A stretch of DNA of 64,000 nucleotides from SXRF01 sp964624555. GTDB taxonomy: Bacteria > Pseudomonadota > Alphaproteobacteria > Rickettsiales > SXRF01. Positions 1 to 8,296 of this stretch are shown here, in pieces (within the stretch, counting starts at the first letter, position 1; every line of letters begins with the position of its first letter). The DNA lies in contig CAZUXB010000003.1 in assembly GCA_964624555.1 (NCBI GenBank), positions 1 through 64,000 on the forward strand, written 5' to 3'. A program made the translations under genes and the position numbers. Below the pieces are notes generated by a model. That model did not search any database. It was given only the letters and a program-made list of their open reading frames with translations, and was not told the DNA's origin.

Positions 1-1
1 T

Positions 2-430
2 GTGCTGCGCCGTCAGCGACTGGGTTTTGTGTACCAGTTCCACCACCTGCTGCCGGAATTTTCGGCGCTGGAAAATGTGGTGCTGCCGCAAATGATCGCA
101 GGAATAAAACAAGCGGACGCTGGAAAAAAAGCGACAGAATTACTTGCCCAGTTGGGCTTGTCAGCGCGGCTTGCGCACCGTCCGGCCAGACTATCGGGCG
201 GGGAGCAGCAGCGCGTGGCCATCGCCCGTGCGCTGGCTAATTCACCGGCACTCATACTGGCTGATGAACCTACCGGAAACCTCGACCCCAAAACTGCTGA
301 CAGTGTGTTCGACATGTTCATAAAACTAGCCAAGGAACGCGGCCAGTCAGCATTGGTTGCTACCCATAACATGGAGCTGGCGAAACGTATGGATAGGATA
401 GTACATCTGGAAAATGGTGTTTTGAAATGA
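2..430 (+). CDS. lolD: LolD, lipoprotein-releasing ABC transporter ATPase (5' truncated by window edge)
   Basis: ATPase subunit of the LolCDE complex, which releases outer-membrane lipoproteins from the inner membrane. The window begins inside the gene, so the Walker A loop is missing. Visible are the Q-loop region with the Lol-typical FHHLLPEF stretch, the ABC signature LSGGEQQRVAIARAL, Walker B LILADEPTGNLD and the H-loop histidine in ATHN. The stop overlaps the dnaE start as ATGA, so the two are translationally coupled. The lolD-dnaE order is common in Alphaproteobacteria. Family assignment is secure; only the N-terminus is unseen. Confidence 0.93.
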   Translation: MLRRQRLGFVYQFHHLLPEFSALENVVLPQMIAGIKQADAGKKATELLAQLGLSARLAHRPARLSGGEQQRVAIARALANSPALILADEPTGNLDPKTADSVFDMFIKLAKERGQSALVATHNMELAKRMDRIVHLENGVLK

Positions 431-3400
431 GCGTACAATTTATCCACCTGCGCGTTCATAGTGACTATTCCCTGCTCGAGGGTGCTATCCACGTTAAGGA
501 CCTGGTGAAATGGTGCAAAAATGAAAAAATGCCGGCGGTGGCGGTGACCGATTCGGGCAATCTTTTTGCCTCGCTGGAATTCTCGCTCGCCGCAGCGGAT
601 GCTGGCGTCCAGCCGATTTTAGGCTGTATTCTTTTCATGAAACCGGAAAACGGGCAGGATAATCGCCACGCCAGTGCGGAAAAACCTGACCATTTGCTGG
701 TTTACGCCCAGAACGAAACGGGTTGGCATAACCTGCTTGCGCTGGTGAGTAAAGCCTACCTGAAACCGGCCGGTGATGTTGCCCCGCTGCTTGCTATGAG
801 TGACCTTGAGGGGAAAACCGATGGGCTGATCGCGCTCAGCGGCGGCATATATGGCAGCGTGGGCAAAGCCATTCTCGCCGGGCGCGATTCTCTCGCTGTG
901 GAGCAACTAAAAAAATTACAGGAATTATTTCCAAACCGCCTCTATATGGAAATTTCGAGGCATGGTTTGCCGGAAGAAAAACAGAGCGAGGAAAGATTCA
1001 TTGAGCTGGCCTATGAATATAACATTCCACTCGTCGCTACCAATAATGTGCATTTCATAAAAGAGGAAATGTTCGAGGCGCATGATGCGTTTTTATGCAT
1101 CGCTGACGGCGCGTATGTGAGTGAAGATAACAGGCGCAAACTCAACCGCGAGCACCGCCTGAAAAGCGAAAGCGAAATGTGCGCGCTGTTTGCTGATATG
1201 CCGGAAGCGCTGCAAAACACGGTGAATATTGCTAAACGTTGCTCGTTTGTTGCTAAGTCGCGCAGTCCGATCCTACCGAGTTTCTCCATCGAGGGAATGA
1301 GCGAGGAGGATAGCCTGCGGGCGCAGGCGCGTAAAGGTTTGGAGCGTTGCTTGGGTGGATATATCGATGACGAAGAACAGCGCAAAGTGTATTTTGAGCG
1401 GTTGGAATTCGAGCTGGATGTTATCATTAAAATGAAATTTCCGGGCTATTTTTTGATAGTCTCCGATTTCATTACGTGGAGCAAGGCGCAGGGAATTCCG
1501 GTAGGGCCGGGGCGCGGATCGGGCGCGGGTTCGGTAGTGGCGTGGGCGCTCTCTATTACGGATCTCGACCCGCTACGTTACGGCCTGCTCTTTGAACGTT
1601 TCTTAAATCCGCACCGCGTGTCGATGCCCGATTTCGATATCGATTTCTGTCAGGAGCGGCGCGGCGAGGTGATCGATTATGTGCAGAGGAAATATGGCAG
1701 TGACCGCGTGGCGCAAATTATAACATTCGGAAAATTACAGGCGCGCGCGGTGCTGCGTGACGTGGGCCGCGTGCTGCAAATGCCGTATAATCAGGTCGAC
1801 CGTATCTGTAAATTAGTGCCGAATAATCCGGCGAATCCGGTGACGCTGGAACAGGCTATCGAAATGGAACCGGCTTTTGAGGCGGCGAAAAAAGAAGATG
1901 AGGCGGTGGAAAAACTGCTCGATATCAGCTTGAAGCTCGAAGGTTTCAACCGCCACGCTTCCACCCATGCGGCGGGTGTGGTGATCGGCGACAGGGCGCT
2001 TTCCGAACTCGTGCCGATGTACCGCGACCCGAAATCGGACATGCAGGTGGTGCAGTATTCCATGAAATATGCGGAGTCGGCAGGTCTCGTAAAATTCGAT
2101 TTCTTAGGCTTAAAAACTCTCACCGTGCTCGTGCGCGCAGAAAAATTGGTGCGTGAGCGCGGCATCGATATCGACCTGCGCAAACTGCCCGAAGGTGACA
2201 AAAAAACCTATGAGATGTTAGGCCGCGGCGAAACGGTGGGCGTGTTCCAGCTCGAATCGGTGGGCATGCGCGATACGCTGAAAAAACTAAAGCCCGACTG
2301 CCTCGAAGATATTATCGCGCTGGTTTCGCTGTATCGTCCGGGCCCGATGGAAAATATCCCCACCTATATTGCGCGCAAACATGGCGAGGAAAAACCATTA
2401 TATTTGCATCCTCTTTTAGAGCAAGTTTTGAAAGAAACTTTTGGTGTTATCATCTATCAGGAACAGGTGATGCAGATCGCGCAGTTGCTCGCTGGCTATA
2501 GCCTTGGCGAGGCCGACCTGCTGCGCCGCGCGATGGGTAAAAAAATAAAATCGGAGATGGAAGCGCAACGCAATATTTTCGTGGAACGCTCGGTGGCGAA
2601 TAAGGTTCCGCAGAAACAGGCGGCGGCAATTTTTGATCTCATCGCCAAATTCGCCGAGTATGGTTTTAACAAATCGCACGCTGCGGCCTATGCGGTGATT
2701 GCCTATCAAACGGCGTATATGAAGGCGAATTTCCCGGTCGAATTCATCGCCGCGTCCATGACCTATGATATGGGCAATACCGACAAGCTCAGTGTATTCC
2801 GTGAAGATGCCGGACGCTTTGGAATTTCGATGTTGCCGCCTTGTGTGAATAGGTCGGAAGTTCTGTTCTCATGCGAAAAAGAGGCTTTGGGCTTAGGGCT
2901 TAAGGCTTTAGAAGAAGAAAAAACTCAAGCCACAAGCCATAAGCCGCAAGCCATCCGCTACGCGCTGGCCGCAGTGCGTAACGTGGGTGCGGCGGCGATG
3001 GAAGGGGTTGTAACCGAGCGCAAGAATGGGCCGTATAAAGATGTGTTCGATTTCGTGTCGCGCATACCGGCGGAGGCGCTCAATCGCCGCGCCATGGAAT
3101 TCCTCATTAAGGCCGGGGCTTTCGATTCGCTGCATCCCAACCGCGCGGAGTTATTTGAAAATCTGGAGCTGCTGATGGCGCACGGCACGGCCTGTCAGCG
3201 TGACCGCGAGAGCCAGCAGGTGAGCCTGTTTGGCGGTGTTGACGATGCTAGCAAGCACGTGCCGAAACTCATCGCACATGCCGATTGGTCGGCGCTGGAA
3301 AAACTGGAACATGAATTCTCCGCGATCGGTTTTTACCTCTCCGCGCACCCGCTTTCGCGCTATGCCACAGCTATGGAATCGCTGGGCGTAACCGCCTCAA

Positions 3401-3930
3401 ACCTGCTTGCGGAAAAACTCGATAGCCAGTACAGGCCGGTGAAACTGGCGGGGATTGTAATGTCGCGAAAGTTCAAAGTGTCCGACAAGGGACGTTTTGC
3501 GTTTATTGCGCTTTCCGATATGGGCGGCGCGTTCGAAGTTTCTGTTTTCAACGAAATGCTGCTCACGCAACAGCGCGATAATTTAGAAAATGGAAAAATC
3601 CTGCTCATCACCGCCGACGGCAAAAAAGAAGAGGCCGGTGTGCGCCTGATCGCGCAAAATATAACATTGTTCGACGATGCACTTACCAAGCAGCAACGCA
3701 CCCGCGGCGGTGGCAAATTCAAAATAGTCATCGACCAGCCCGCCGCGCTGCCACCGCTGCAAAACCTGCTCGGCACACCCAATTCCCAGGGCGCGCTGGT
3801 ACGCTTATTGGCGCAAATCGACACCACCACCACTGAAATAGAGCTCCCTGGCAAATACGCCATCTCCCCCTCGGTTCTTGATAAAATACGGGTGGTTAAA
3901 GGTGTAGTAGCCGCTTCAGAGGAAGCCTGA
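427..3930 (+). CDS. dnaE: DNA polymerase III subunit alpha
   Basis: Replicative DNA polymerase catalytic subunit, 1167 aa, normal length for DnaE. An N-terminal PHP domain begins at about residue 6 (HLRVHSDYSLLEGA). The palm motifs are GPGRGSGAGSV near residue 361 and PDFDIDF near 401, which carries the catalytic aspartates. The RPGPMENIP block and the AEYGFNKSHAAAYA region follow, and a C-terminal OB fold sits near residues 1000-1080 (VKLAGIVMSRKFK). The start overlaps the lolD stop. Odd: about 24 residues near 819-842 come from a word-type hairpin repeat inserted in frame between the fingers region and the helix-hairpin-helix region. The last 16 codons are duplicated at 5390-5440. Confidence 0.97.
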   Translation: MSVQFIHLRVHSDYSLLEGAIHVKDLVKWCKNEKMPAVAVTDSGNLFASLEFSLAAADAGVQPILGCILFMKPENGQDNRHASAEKPDHLLVYAQNETGWHNLLALVSKAYLKPAGDVAPLLAMSDLEGKTDGLIALSGGIYGSVGKAILAGRDSLAVEQLKKLQELFPNRLYMEISRHGLPEEKQSEERFIELAYEYNIPLVATNNVHFIKEEMFEAHDAFLCIADGAYVSEDNRRKLNREHRLKSESEMCALFADMPEALQNTVNIAKRCSFVAKSRSPILPSFSIEGMSEEDSLRAQARKGLERCLGGYIDDEEQRKVYFERLEFELDVIIKMKFPGYFLIVSDFITWSKAQGIPVGPGRGSGAGSVVAWALSITDLDPLRYGLLFERFLNPHRVSMPDFDIDFCQERRGEVIDYVQRKYGSDRVAQIITFGKLQARAVLRDVGRVLQMPYNQVDRICKLVPNNPANPVTLEQAIEMEPAFEAAKKEDEAVEKLLDISLKLEGFNRHASTHAAGVVIGDRALSELVPMYRDPKSDMQVVQYSMKYAESAGLVKFDFLGLKTLTVLVRAEKLVRERGIDIDLRKLPEGDKKTYEMLGRGETVGVFQLESVGMRDTLKKLKPDCLEDIIALVSLYRPGPMENIPTYIARKHGEEKPLYLHPLLEQVLKETFGVIIYQEQVMQIAQLLAGYSLGEADLLRRAMGKKIKSEMEAQRNIFVERSVANKVPQKQAAAIFDLIAKFAEYGFNKSHAAAYAVIAYQTAYMKANFPVEFIAASMTYDMGNTDKLSVFREDAGRFGISMLPPCVNRSEVLFSCEKEALGLGLKALEEEKTQATSHKPQAIRYALAAVRNVGAAAMEGVVTERKNGPYKDVFDFVSRIPAEALNRRAMEFLIKAGAFDSLHPNRAELFENLELLMAHGTACQRDRESQQVSLFGGVDDASKHVPKLIAHADWSALEKLEHEFSAIGFYLSAHPLSRYATAMESLGVTASNLLAEKLDSQYRPVKLAGIVMSRKFKVSDKGRFAFIALSDMGGAFEVSVFNEMLLTQQRDNLENGKILLITADGKKEEAGVRLIAQNITLFDDALTKQQRTRGGGKFKIVIDQPAALPPLQNLLGTPNSQGALVRLLAQIDTTTTEIELPGKYAISPSVLDKIRVVKGVVAASEEA
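2883..2952 (+). repeat. Word-hairpin repeat inside dnaE (GGCTTA-type word)
   Basis: The left arm is tandem variants of GGCTTAG, and the right arm is tandem variants of AAGCCAT, its complement, around a purine-rich loop. It is translated in frame within DnaE. The strings of E, K and Q residues it encodes are not part of the conserved polymerase sequence. Confidence 0.75.
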
Positions 3931-3939
3931 AAACCTGTT

Positions 3940-3977
3940 TGTCACATAATCTTAATATTTTTAAAGCCTAATATAAT
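3940..3977 (+). promoter_or_regulatory. Probable promoter of the first beta-helix gene
   Basis: A TGTCACA-AATCTTAA-ATTTTT block lies just behind the dnaE stop and is followed by TATAAT at 3972. The same block and a TATAAT hexamer precede the paralogue at 5542, so the regulatory region was duplicated with the gene. I see no convincing -35 at canonical spacing. Confidence 0.4.
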
Positions 3978-4015
3978 GTATATTATAGGAATAATTAAGT
4001 TTAGAGGATATTCCT

Positions 4016-4735
4016 ATGGTCGAACTTGCCCAGATAGATATAGAAATTGCCGCTAACTATGTTCAGCCTGGTGTAGCTGCTATGCTTGATCAAGCTGGAA
4101 AATCACTAGGTTATATGAGTCCTTTTGGAATAGCTGAAAAGACAGGGAAGCTCATCAGCAATGGTGATTTAAACATTTCCCGCCTAATGAATGGCCGTTA
4201 TTTTCTCGAAGGAGATAAACCCAGAATTAATGACTCAATTCGTGAGATGGATATTTTCGTTAAGGGTAATGTCCGTAGTAATGTAAACTTAGGCTCTCAT
4301 ATAGCTGCAAGTGGTGATATTACCATAGAAGGAAACGCTCGCGGTATAATTGGAGAAGGGTTAGCCAATGGTGAAATGATTAGTGGCCGCAATATAAAAG
4401 TTGGGGAACTAATTGGCAAAGCCACGGCTAAAAAAGGTTGGATTATGGCAAAAAAAATAGCACAGAATGCAGAAATTGATACTCCAGAGTTATACATACC
4501 AAAAGGCGAAAAACCGCCCATTAATTATAAGGGGCATACAAACTATGTTGATCCTGATAAATGGGATAGTTTTACTCCGTCTCCCGTCACTAAAGTAAGT
4601 TCTATAGATGGGGCCGCCGCTGACCTTAAAAAAACAATTGCAGCAGTTGGCGGAAATTTTGCGGTTTCCGGCGAAAAACTTACTGTAGCCACTACCGGAA
4701 ATGTTCTGGTCGGCAAGGAAACCCGCCGCAGCTAA
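4016..4735 (+). CDS. Beta-helix repeat protein (bactofilin/FapA-like), paralogue 1
   Basis: Unrecognised 239-aa protein. The middle (about 85-150) consists of short glycine-rich turns (IAASGDITIEGNARG, MISGRNIKVGELIG) of the kind that stack into a right-handed beta-helix in bactofilins and FapA-type proteins. No signal peptide or membrane segment is seen. The C-terminus (about 195-239), from AADLKKTIAAVGGNF to VATTGNVLVG, is shared with the protein at 5542-6486. An AGAGGATATTCCT leader precedes ATG 4016. The gene is richer in A+T than dnaE. Its stop overlaps the stop of the convergent toxin gene. A structural or polymer-forming role is inference. Confidence 0.75.
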   Translation: MVELAQIDIEIAANYVQPGVAAMLDQAGKSLGYMSPFGIAEKTGKLISNGDLNISRLMNGRYFLEGDKPRINDSIREMDIFVKGNVRSNVNLGSHIAASGDITIEGNARGIIGEGLANGEMISGRNIKVGELIGKATAKKGWIMAKKIAQNAEIDTPELYIPKGEKPPINYKGHTNYVDPDKWDSFTPSPVTKVSSIDGAAADLKKTIAAVGGNFAVSGEKLTVATTGNVLVGKETRRS

Positions 4736-5088
4736 TGACGTTTCTTCCTGATCTTTTCAAGTTCATGGCGAAATAGGGAACCATAACGGCTGAGCAGGGC
4801 AGGGATGTCGCGCCCCTGCCGGATAAAAGCAACAATCGCTATTTTCCTGTTCGCAAGTGGCTCGTATATAATATAATGCTCCCGCACCGGATATAAACCA
4901 AGGCCACTTTCTGGGGTAAGAGAATTATGCCGGGCATGATGTGCCGTCAGATACAACGCCGCTTTTTCAACATCATGAAAATATTGTGTGGTCAGTTCCA
5001 AGCCCCATCGCGCCAACGACCACGCCTTAGCCTCACGCAACTGCCTGCGCGCTGTGGGCGTCAGAACGTAGGAGGCTTTATTCTTCAT
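4732..5088 (-). CDS. RelE/ParE-family toxin
   Basis: A 118-aa toxin-type protein of a type II toxin-antitoxin pair. The N-terminus LTPTARRQLREAKAWSLARWG matches the helical start of ParE proteins. The C-terminal half has the typical strand pattern YPVREHYIIYEP then IAIVAFIRQGRD. It overlaps the antitoxin gene by 11 bases, antitoxin first, the usual ParDE order. The pair is convergent with the beta-helix gene and lies between dnaE and the duplicated dnaE tail, so it appears to be part of the acquired segment. Whether the toxin targets gyrase or mRNA cannot be told from the sequence. Confidence 0.82.
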   Translation of the reverse strand: MKNKASYVLTPTARRQLREAKAWSLARWGLELTTQYFHDVEKAALYLTAHHARHNSLTPESGLGLYPVREHYIIYEPLANRKIAIVAFIRQGRDIPALLSRYGSLFRHELEKIRKKRH

Positions 5089-5305
5089 TTAAAATATCAA
5101 GGATTGTTTCTTTGACAAATTCGCCTTTTCTTACTTCCTTCAGGCCCTGCATCACGCCCGAGACAATAGCCCAGTCCTCCATATCGCGGCGTACCAGGTC
5201 GCGGATATATTCACTCGGCGTTGCATATACGTCATTATCACTGGCCCGCATATCAATATGACGGCGTAATTCATTGGTAAGCTGTACGTTCAGTGTGTTA
5301 CTCAT
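5078..5305 (-). CDS. ParD/CopG-like antitoxin
   Basis: Antitoxin partner of the downstream RelE/ParE toxin. The N-terminus MSNTLNVQLTNELRRHID is a ribbon-helix-helix start, followed by ATPSEYIRDLVRRDM, typical of ParD. I chose ATG at 5305 rather than an upstream in-frame ATG because an AGGAG ribosome site lies 5-6 bases before it and the protein then begins at the DNA-binding strand. The C-terminal part (about 45-75) would wrap the toxin. Such pairs usually repress their own promoter. Confidence 0.82.
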   Translation of the reverse strand: MSNTLNVQLTNELRRHIDMRASDNDVYATPSEYIRDLVRRDMEDWAIVSGVMQGLKEVRKGEFVKETILDILNEE

Positions 5306-5389
5306 ATTTATCTCCTTCGCCCAGTTAAAATATACCATTACTGGCAATAAATATCAATAGTTGCCATAAATTTTTATGAATAACCGTAT

Positions 5390-5440
5390 CTTGATAAGAT
5401 ACGGGTGGTTAAGGGTGTGGTGGCGGCTGAGGAGGCTTAA
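5390..5440 (+). pseudogene. Duplicated 3' tail of dnaE
   Basis: These 51 bases read LDKIRVVKGVVAAEEA and a stop, the same as the DnaE C-terminus except for one missing Ser codon. Nucleotide differences are confined to third codon positions (aaa/aag, gta/gtg, gcc/gcg), so both copies evolved under protein-level selection. Similarity continues into the following promoter block. No other dnaE sequence precedes it. Confidence 0.9.
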
Positions 5441-5448
5441 AATTTAGG

Positions 5449-5504
5449 TGTCACAGAATCTTAACATTTTTTTGCTAATTAACAGGCAGGATTTGGCTTA
5501 TAAT
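5449..5504 (+). promoter_or_regulatory. Probable promoter of the second beta-helix gene
   Basis: The TGTCACA-AATCTTAA-ATTTTT block seen after dnaE recurs here, with TATAAT at 5499. Position and sequence mirror the element at 3940-3977. Confidence 0.4.
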
Positions 5505-5541
5505 GAACTGCGCAACTAACTTTTCTTTTATGGGGTAGGTT

Positions 5542-6486
5542 ATGGCTGATAGTATTAAAGGCGGTATCGACACCGGCTTGCTCTTTTCCCAGATTGATGA
5601 AAAAATCAGTAAAGTAGACGCAGAAATTAATAGAAATATAGTCCCTGCCGGGAAGGTGTTTGCCTATGATGCAAGCAATAACAAAATAGCTGAAGGAAAT
5701 GCATGGGTTGTTTTTGCGGTGCCGGGTAATGCCGCTAAAATTGTAAGCAATGGTGATTTCAAAGCTGATATAAATTCTGCAAATGGCGTAGAGTTTTTTG
5801 TAAAAGGTAAAGCAGGCTTAACTGGGCTTGGTGTTGATAGTAGCCTGATTGCCAGTGGAGATGTCACAGTTACCGGGGACGTTGCGGGGAAAATACAAAG
5901 TGGTGGGCATGTCGGCGTGGGTGGAGATCTAGGTGGTCAGGTTATCGCAAAGGATGTTATTGCTGCTGGCAGTATGGAACATGGCGGTTATGCGAAAAGT
6001 GGCACAAGCGTTGATATCAAGGGAGTTTTGGGCGGGGTTGCCGTTGCAAAAAATAGTATTTTCGCTGGCAGTATGAGCGAGCAGGGGGATACATATTCCG
6101 GTGGCGATACAGTTATAAAAGGAGACGCCAACGGTTATATAAAAAGTGACGGGAATATTAAAATTAGCGGAATGCTTAATACAGATGCTACTGCAAAAGG
6201 TTGGGTTATGGCCAAGAAAATTGGGCCAGGCGTAATCATTAACGCTCCGCAGTTATATTTGGAGGAAGGCGCTGCCCCGCCAGAAAATTATCAGGGCAAA
6301 GTAGATTATGTTCCTGCTGGCAAATGGGACAGTTTTGTTCCGCCTCCGGTTAAGGTAAGTGCCGCCGCCGCCGACCTTAGAAATGCCATTGCAGCCGCAG
6401 GCGGAACCTTCACCAATTCCGGCGAACAGCTTGCAGTAGCCACTACCGGCAATGTTTCTGGCAGCAAAGAGACTTATAAGAGTTAA
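5542..6486 (+). CDS. Beta-helix repeat protein (bactofilin/FapA-like), paralogue 2
   Basis: A 314-aa paralogue of the protein at 4016-4735. It has more repeat turns: about 100-225 is a run of glycine-rich coils such as LIASGDVTVTGDVAG, IQSGGHVGVGGDLGG and YIKSDGNIKISGM. The C-terminus (YVPAGKWDSF, then AADLRNAIAAAGGTF and VATTGNVSGS) matches the shorter paralogue closely. No signal peptide or transmembrane helix is visible, so a cytoplasmic scaffold is likely. GGGGTAGG lies just upstream of ATG 5542. Longer helical repeats in this copy suggest repeat expansion or loss since duplication. Function is unknown. Confidence 0.75.
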   Translation: MADSIKGGIDTGLLFSQIDEKISKVDAEINRNIVPAGKVFAYDASNNKIAEGNAWVVFAVPGNAAKIVSNGDFKADINSANGVEFFVKGKAGLTGLGVDSSLIASGDVTVTGDVAGKIQSGGHVGVGGDLGGQVIAKDVIAAGSMEHGGYAKSGTSVDIKGVLGGVAVAKNSIFAGSMSEQGDTYSGGDTVIKGDANGYIKSDGNIKISGMLNTDATAKGWVMAKKIGPGVIINAPQLYLEEGAAPPENYQGKVDYVPAGKWDSFVPPPVKVSAAAADLRNAIAAAGGTFTNSGEQLAVATTGNVSGSKETYKS

Positions 6487-6556
6487 AGATTTTTCCCTCT
6501 ATTTATCTGAATATTTATTATTAAAATTGGCGCCGGCGGTTATTTTCAGGCAATAG

Positions 6557-6745
6557 TCAAGCATCTTCTTTTATACCGCCCAGCATTTCTGCTGTGCGAT
6601 ATGTCATTTTATCATAATCAACATCGGCCCGCCCTCCAGCCGTACGATAAAGTAGGGCATGTAAGAAAGTTACTAAAATATTGTTCCAAACGACAACCGC
6701 CAGCGCCAACCACCGATTGTCTCGGTAAGGCACAGTATCCGGCAT
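6557..6745 (-). CDS. Small single-span hypothetical protein (weak)
   Basis: A possible 62-aa protein starting MPDTVPYRDNRWLALAVVVW, with one hydrophobic helix (WLALAVVVWNNILVTFLHAL) and a charged C-terminus. No clear ribosome site precedes ATG 6745, and no family is recognised. It fills the gap between the beta-helix gene and ctaE and may be a degraded gene. Confidence 0.3.
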   Translation of the reverse strand: MPDTVPYRDNRWLALAVVVWNNILVTFLHALLYRTAGGRADVDYDKMTYRTAEMLGGIKEDA

Positions 6746-6854
6746 AAAATAATGTACCGGAAGTGGAAAAAAGTGACACTTGGCTAAATAATTTGAAGAA
6801 ACTAATTTTTCCGGTGACAAATCCGATGGTTTTGGTAAAAACTAGGCTGATTTT

Positions 6855-6932
6855 GTCATTCCTGCGCAGGCAGGAATCTCTCTCTGCTCTTGTACCAGCG
6901 GATAGAGAGATCCCCGCCTACGCGGGGATGAC
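6855..6932. repeat. dRS3-like paired inverted repeat
   Basis: Two GGGAAT/ATTCCC-type palindromes (GTCATTCCTGCGCAGGCAGG and ATCCCCGCCTACGCGGGGAT) flank a short core. The form resembles the Neisseria dRS3 repeat (ATTCCC-N8-GGGAAT). Further copies are listed below. Confidence 0.7.
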
Positions 6933-6966
6933 GAGAAGAAAGCAGGAGTTAATTAAAAGGATTACT

Positions 6967-7932
6967 ATGTCTGATAACCACCAGAACCACCCTTACCACC
7001 TCGTAAATCCAAGCCCGTGGCCAGCGCTCGGCGCATTCTCGCTGCTTGCCACTACTCTGGGCGCGGCGATGAGTTTTCACCATAAAAGCGGCGGCAGTAT
7101 TCTGCTGCTGTGTGGTCTTGCCGGGGTGCTGTACACCATGTTCGTGTGGTGGCGCGATGTTATCAAGGAAGGAATACATGATCACGCCCATACCAGGGAA
7201 GTAAGCCGCGGCCTGCGCTTCGGCATGGCGCTGTTTATCACTTCTGAAGTGTTATTCTTCGCGGCATTTTTCTGGTCGTTTTTCAACGCCAGCACCCTGC
7301 CTAAACTGCCGCTGGAAGATACCTGGAAAATAGCCGCCGGTATGTGGCCGCCAGCAGGCATCAAACCCTTCGACCCGATGCATCTGCCGTTCCTCAATAC
7401 GCTGATATTATTGCTGTCGGGCACTACCGTGACCTGGGCGCATCACTGCATCCTTAACAAAGACCAGAAAAATGCCGTTACCGCGCTGTGGTACACAGTT
7501 ATCCTCGGCATCAGCTTCACCTGTCTGCAGGGTTGGGAATATACCCACGCTGCCTTCGGCTTCACCCAGGGCGTGTATGCCTCCAACTTTTTCATGGCCA
7601 CTGGCTTCCACGGTTTCCACGTTCTGGTGGGAACAATATTTCTTGCTGTGTGTCTGATCCGTGCGAAAAAAGGCCAGTTCTCACCAGAGCATCATCTCGG
7701 TTTTGAGTTTGCGGCATGGTACTGGCATTTCGTGGATGTGGTGTGGATATTCCTGTTCATTTTCGTCTATCTCGATTTTGCCAACAAGCTCATGCCAGCG
7801 TTCACCACGATATTTACCGGCACCAACCTGCTTATCGCCTTCCTTGCTTCGCTGGTAGGTGCGGTGTATGTGGCGTTCCGCGTGCTGGAAAAACAGAGCC
7901 GGAATCCTAAAGCCAAAGTGCGGCATCATTGA
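6967..7932 (+). CDS. ctaE: Cytochrome c oxidase subunit III
   Basis: Heme-copper oxidase subunit III, 321 aa, in the inner membrane, with seven predicted membrane helices. The C-terminal half carries the family blocks YASNFFMATGFHGFHVLVGT and AAWYWHFVDVVWIFLF. The frame is open further upstream, but that extension is translated repeat DNA. ATG 6967 follows AAAAGGA and gives the expected N-terminus. The stop overlaps the DUF983 gene (TTGA), a pairing often seen in Alphaproteobacteria. No other oxidase subunits are in the window. Confidence 0.95.
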   Translation: MSDNHQNHPYHLVNPSPWPALGAFSLLATTLGAAMSFHHKSGGSILLLCGLAGVLYTMFVWWRDVIKEGIHDHAHTREVSRGLRFGMALFITSEVLFFAAFFWSFFNASTLPKLPLEDTWKIAAGMWPPAGIKPFDPMHLPFLNTLILLLSGTTVTWAHHCILNKDQKNAVTALWYTVILGISFTCLQGWEYTHAAFGFTQGVYASNFFMATGFHGFHVLVGTIFLAVCLIRAKKGQFSPEHHLGFEFAAWYWHFVDVVWIFLFIFVYLDFANKLMPAFTTIFTGTNLLIAFLASLVGAVYVAFRVLEKQSRNPKAKVRHH

Positions 7933-8294
7933 GCGAAGAGCTGCAACCGTCCCTGGCTTATGTGTCACTTAAAGGCCGTTGTCCGCGTTGCGGCAAAGGC
8001 GCGCTTTATAAAAGCTTCATGACTGTTGCCGAAAACTGTTCGGTCTGTCATTTATCCTTCAGGGAACATGAGCAGGGCGATGGCCCGGCCTTTTTCTGTA
8101 TCTGTATAATCGGCGCACTTACCGGCATACTCGCGGCCATAGTCGAAGTCATCTACCAGCCGCCCTACTGGTTGCATGCGGCCATCTGGATACCGTTCAT
8201 AATTATCAGCTCGCTTTTTGGTATCCGCATCATGAAAGCGGCGCTCATTGCGTTACAGTATCGCTTCAAACGTGACGATTTTACAGGCGATTGA
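7929..8294 (+). CDS. DUF983 membrane protein
   Basis: A 121-aa protein with an N-terminal zinc-ribbon-like part (CPRCGKG near residue 18, CSVC near 37), the conserved GDGPAFF motif near 50 and two membrane helices. DUF983 proteins commonly follow ctaE in Alphaproteobacteria and are thought to help cytochrome oxidase biogenesis; that role is inference. It begins with TTG overlapping the ctaE stop and overlaps or abuts the rsmA start, so the three genes are translationally coupled. Confidence 0.88.
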   Translation: MSEELQPSLAYVSLKGRCPRCGKGALYKSFMTVAENCSVCHLSFREHEQGDGPAFFCICIIGALTGILAAIVEVIYQPPYWLHAAIWIPFIIISSLFGIRIMKAALIALQYRFKRDDFTGD

Positions 8295-8296
8295 AA

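Noticed and set aside
6763..6966. N-terminal extension of cytochrome oxidase subunit III
   Set aside because: The extension is translated dRS3-like repeat; ATG 6967 has a ribosome site and matches family N-termini.
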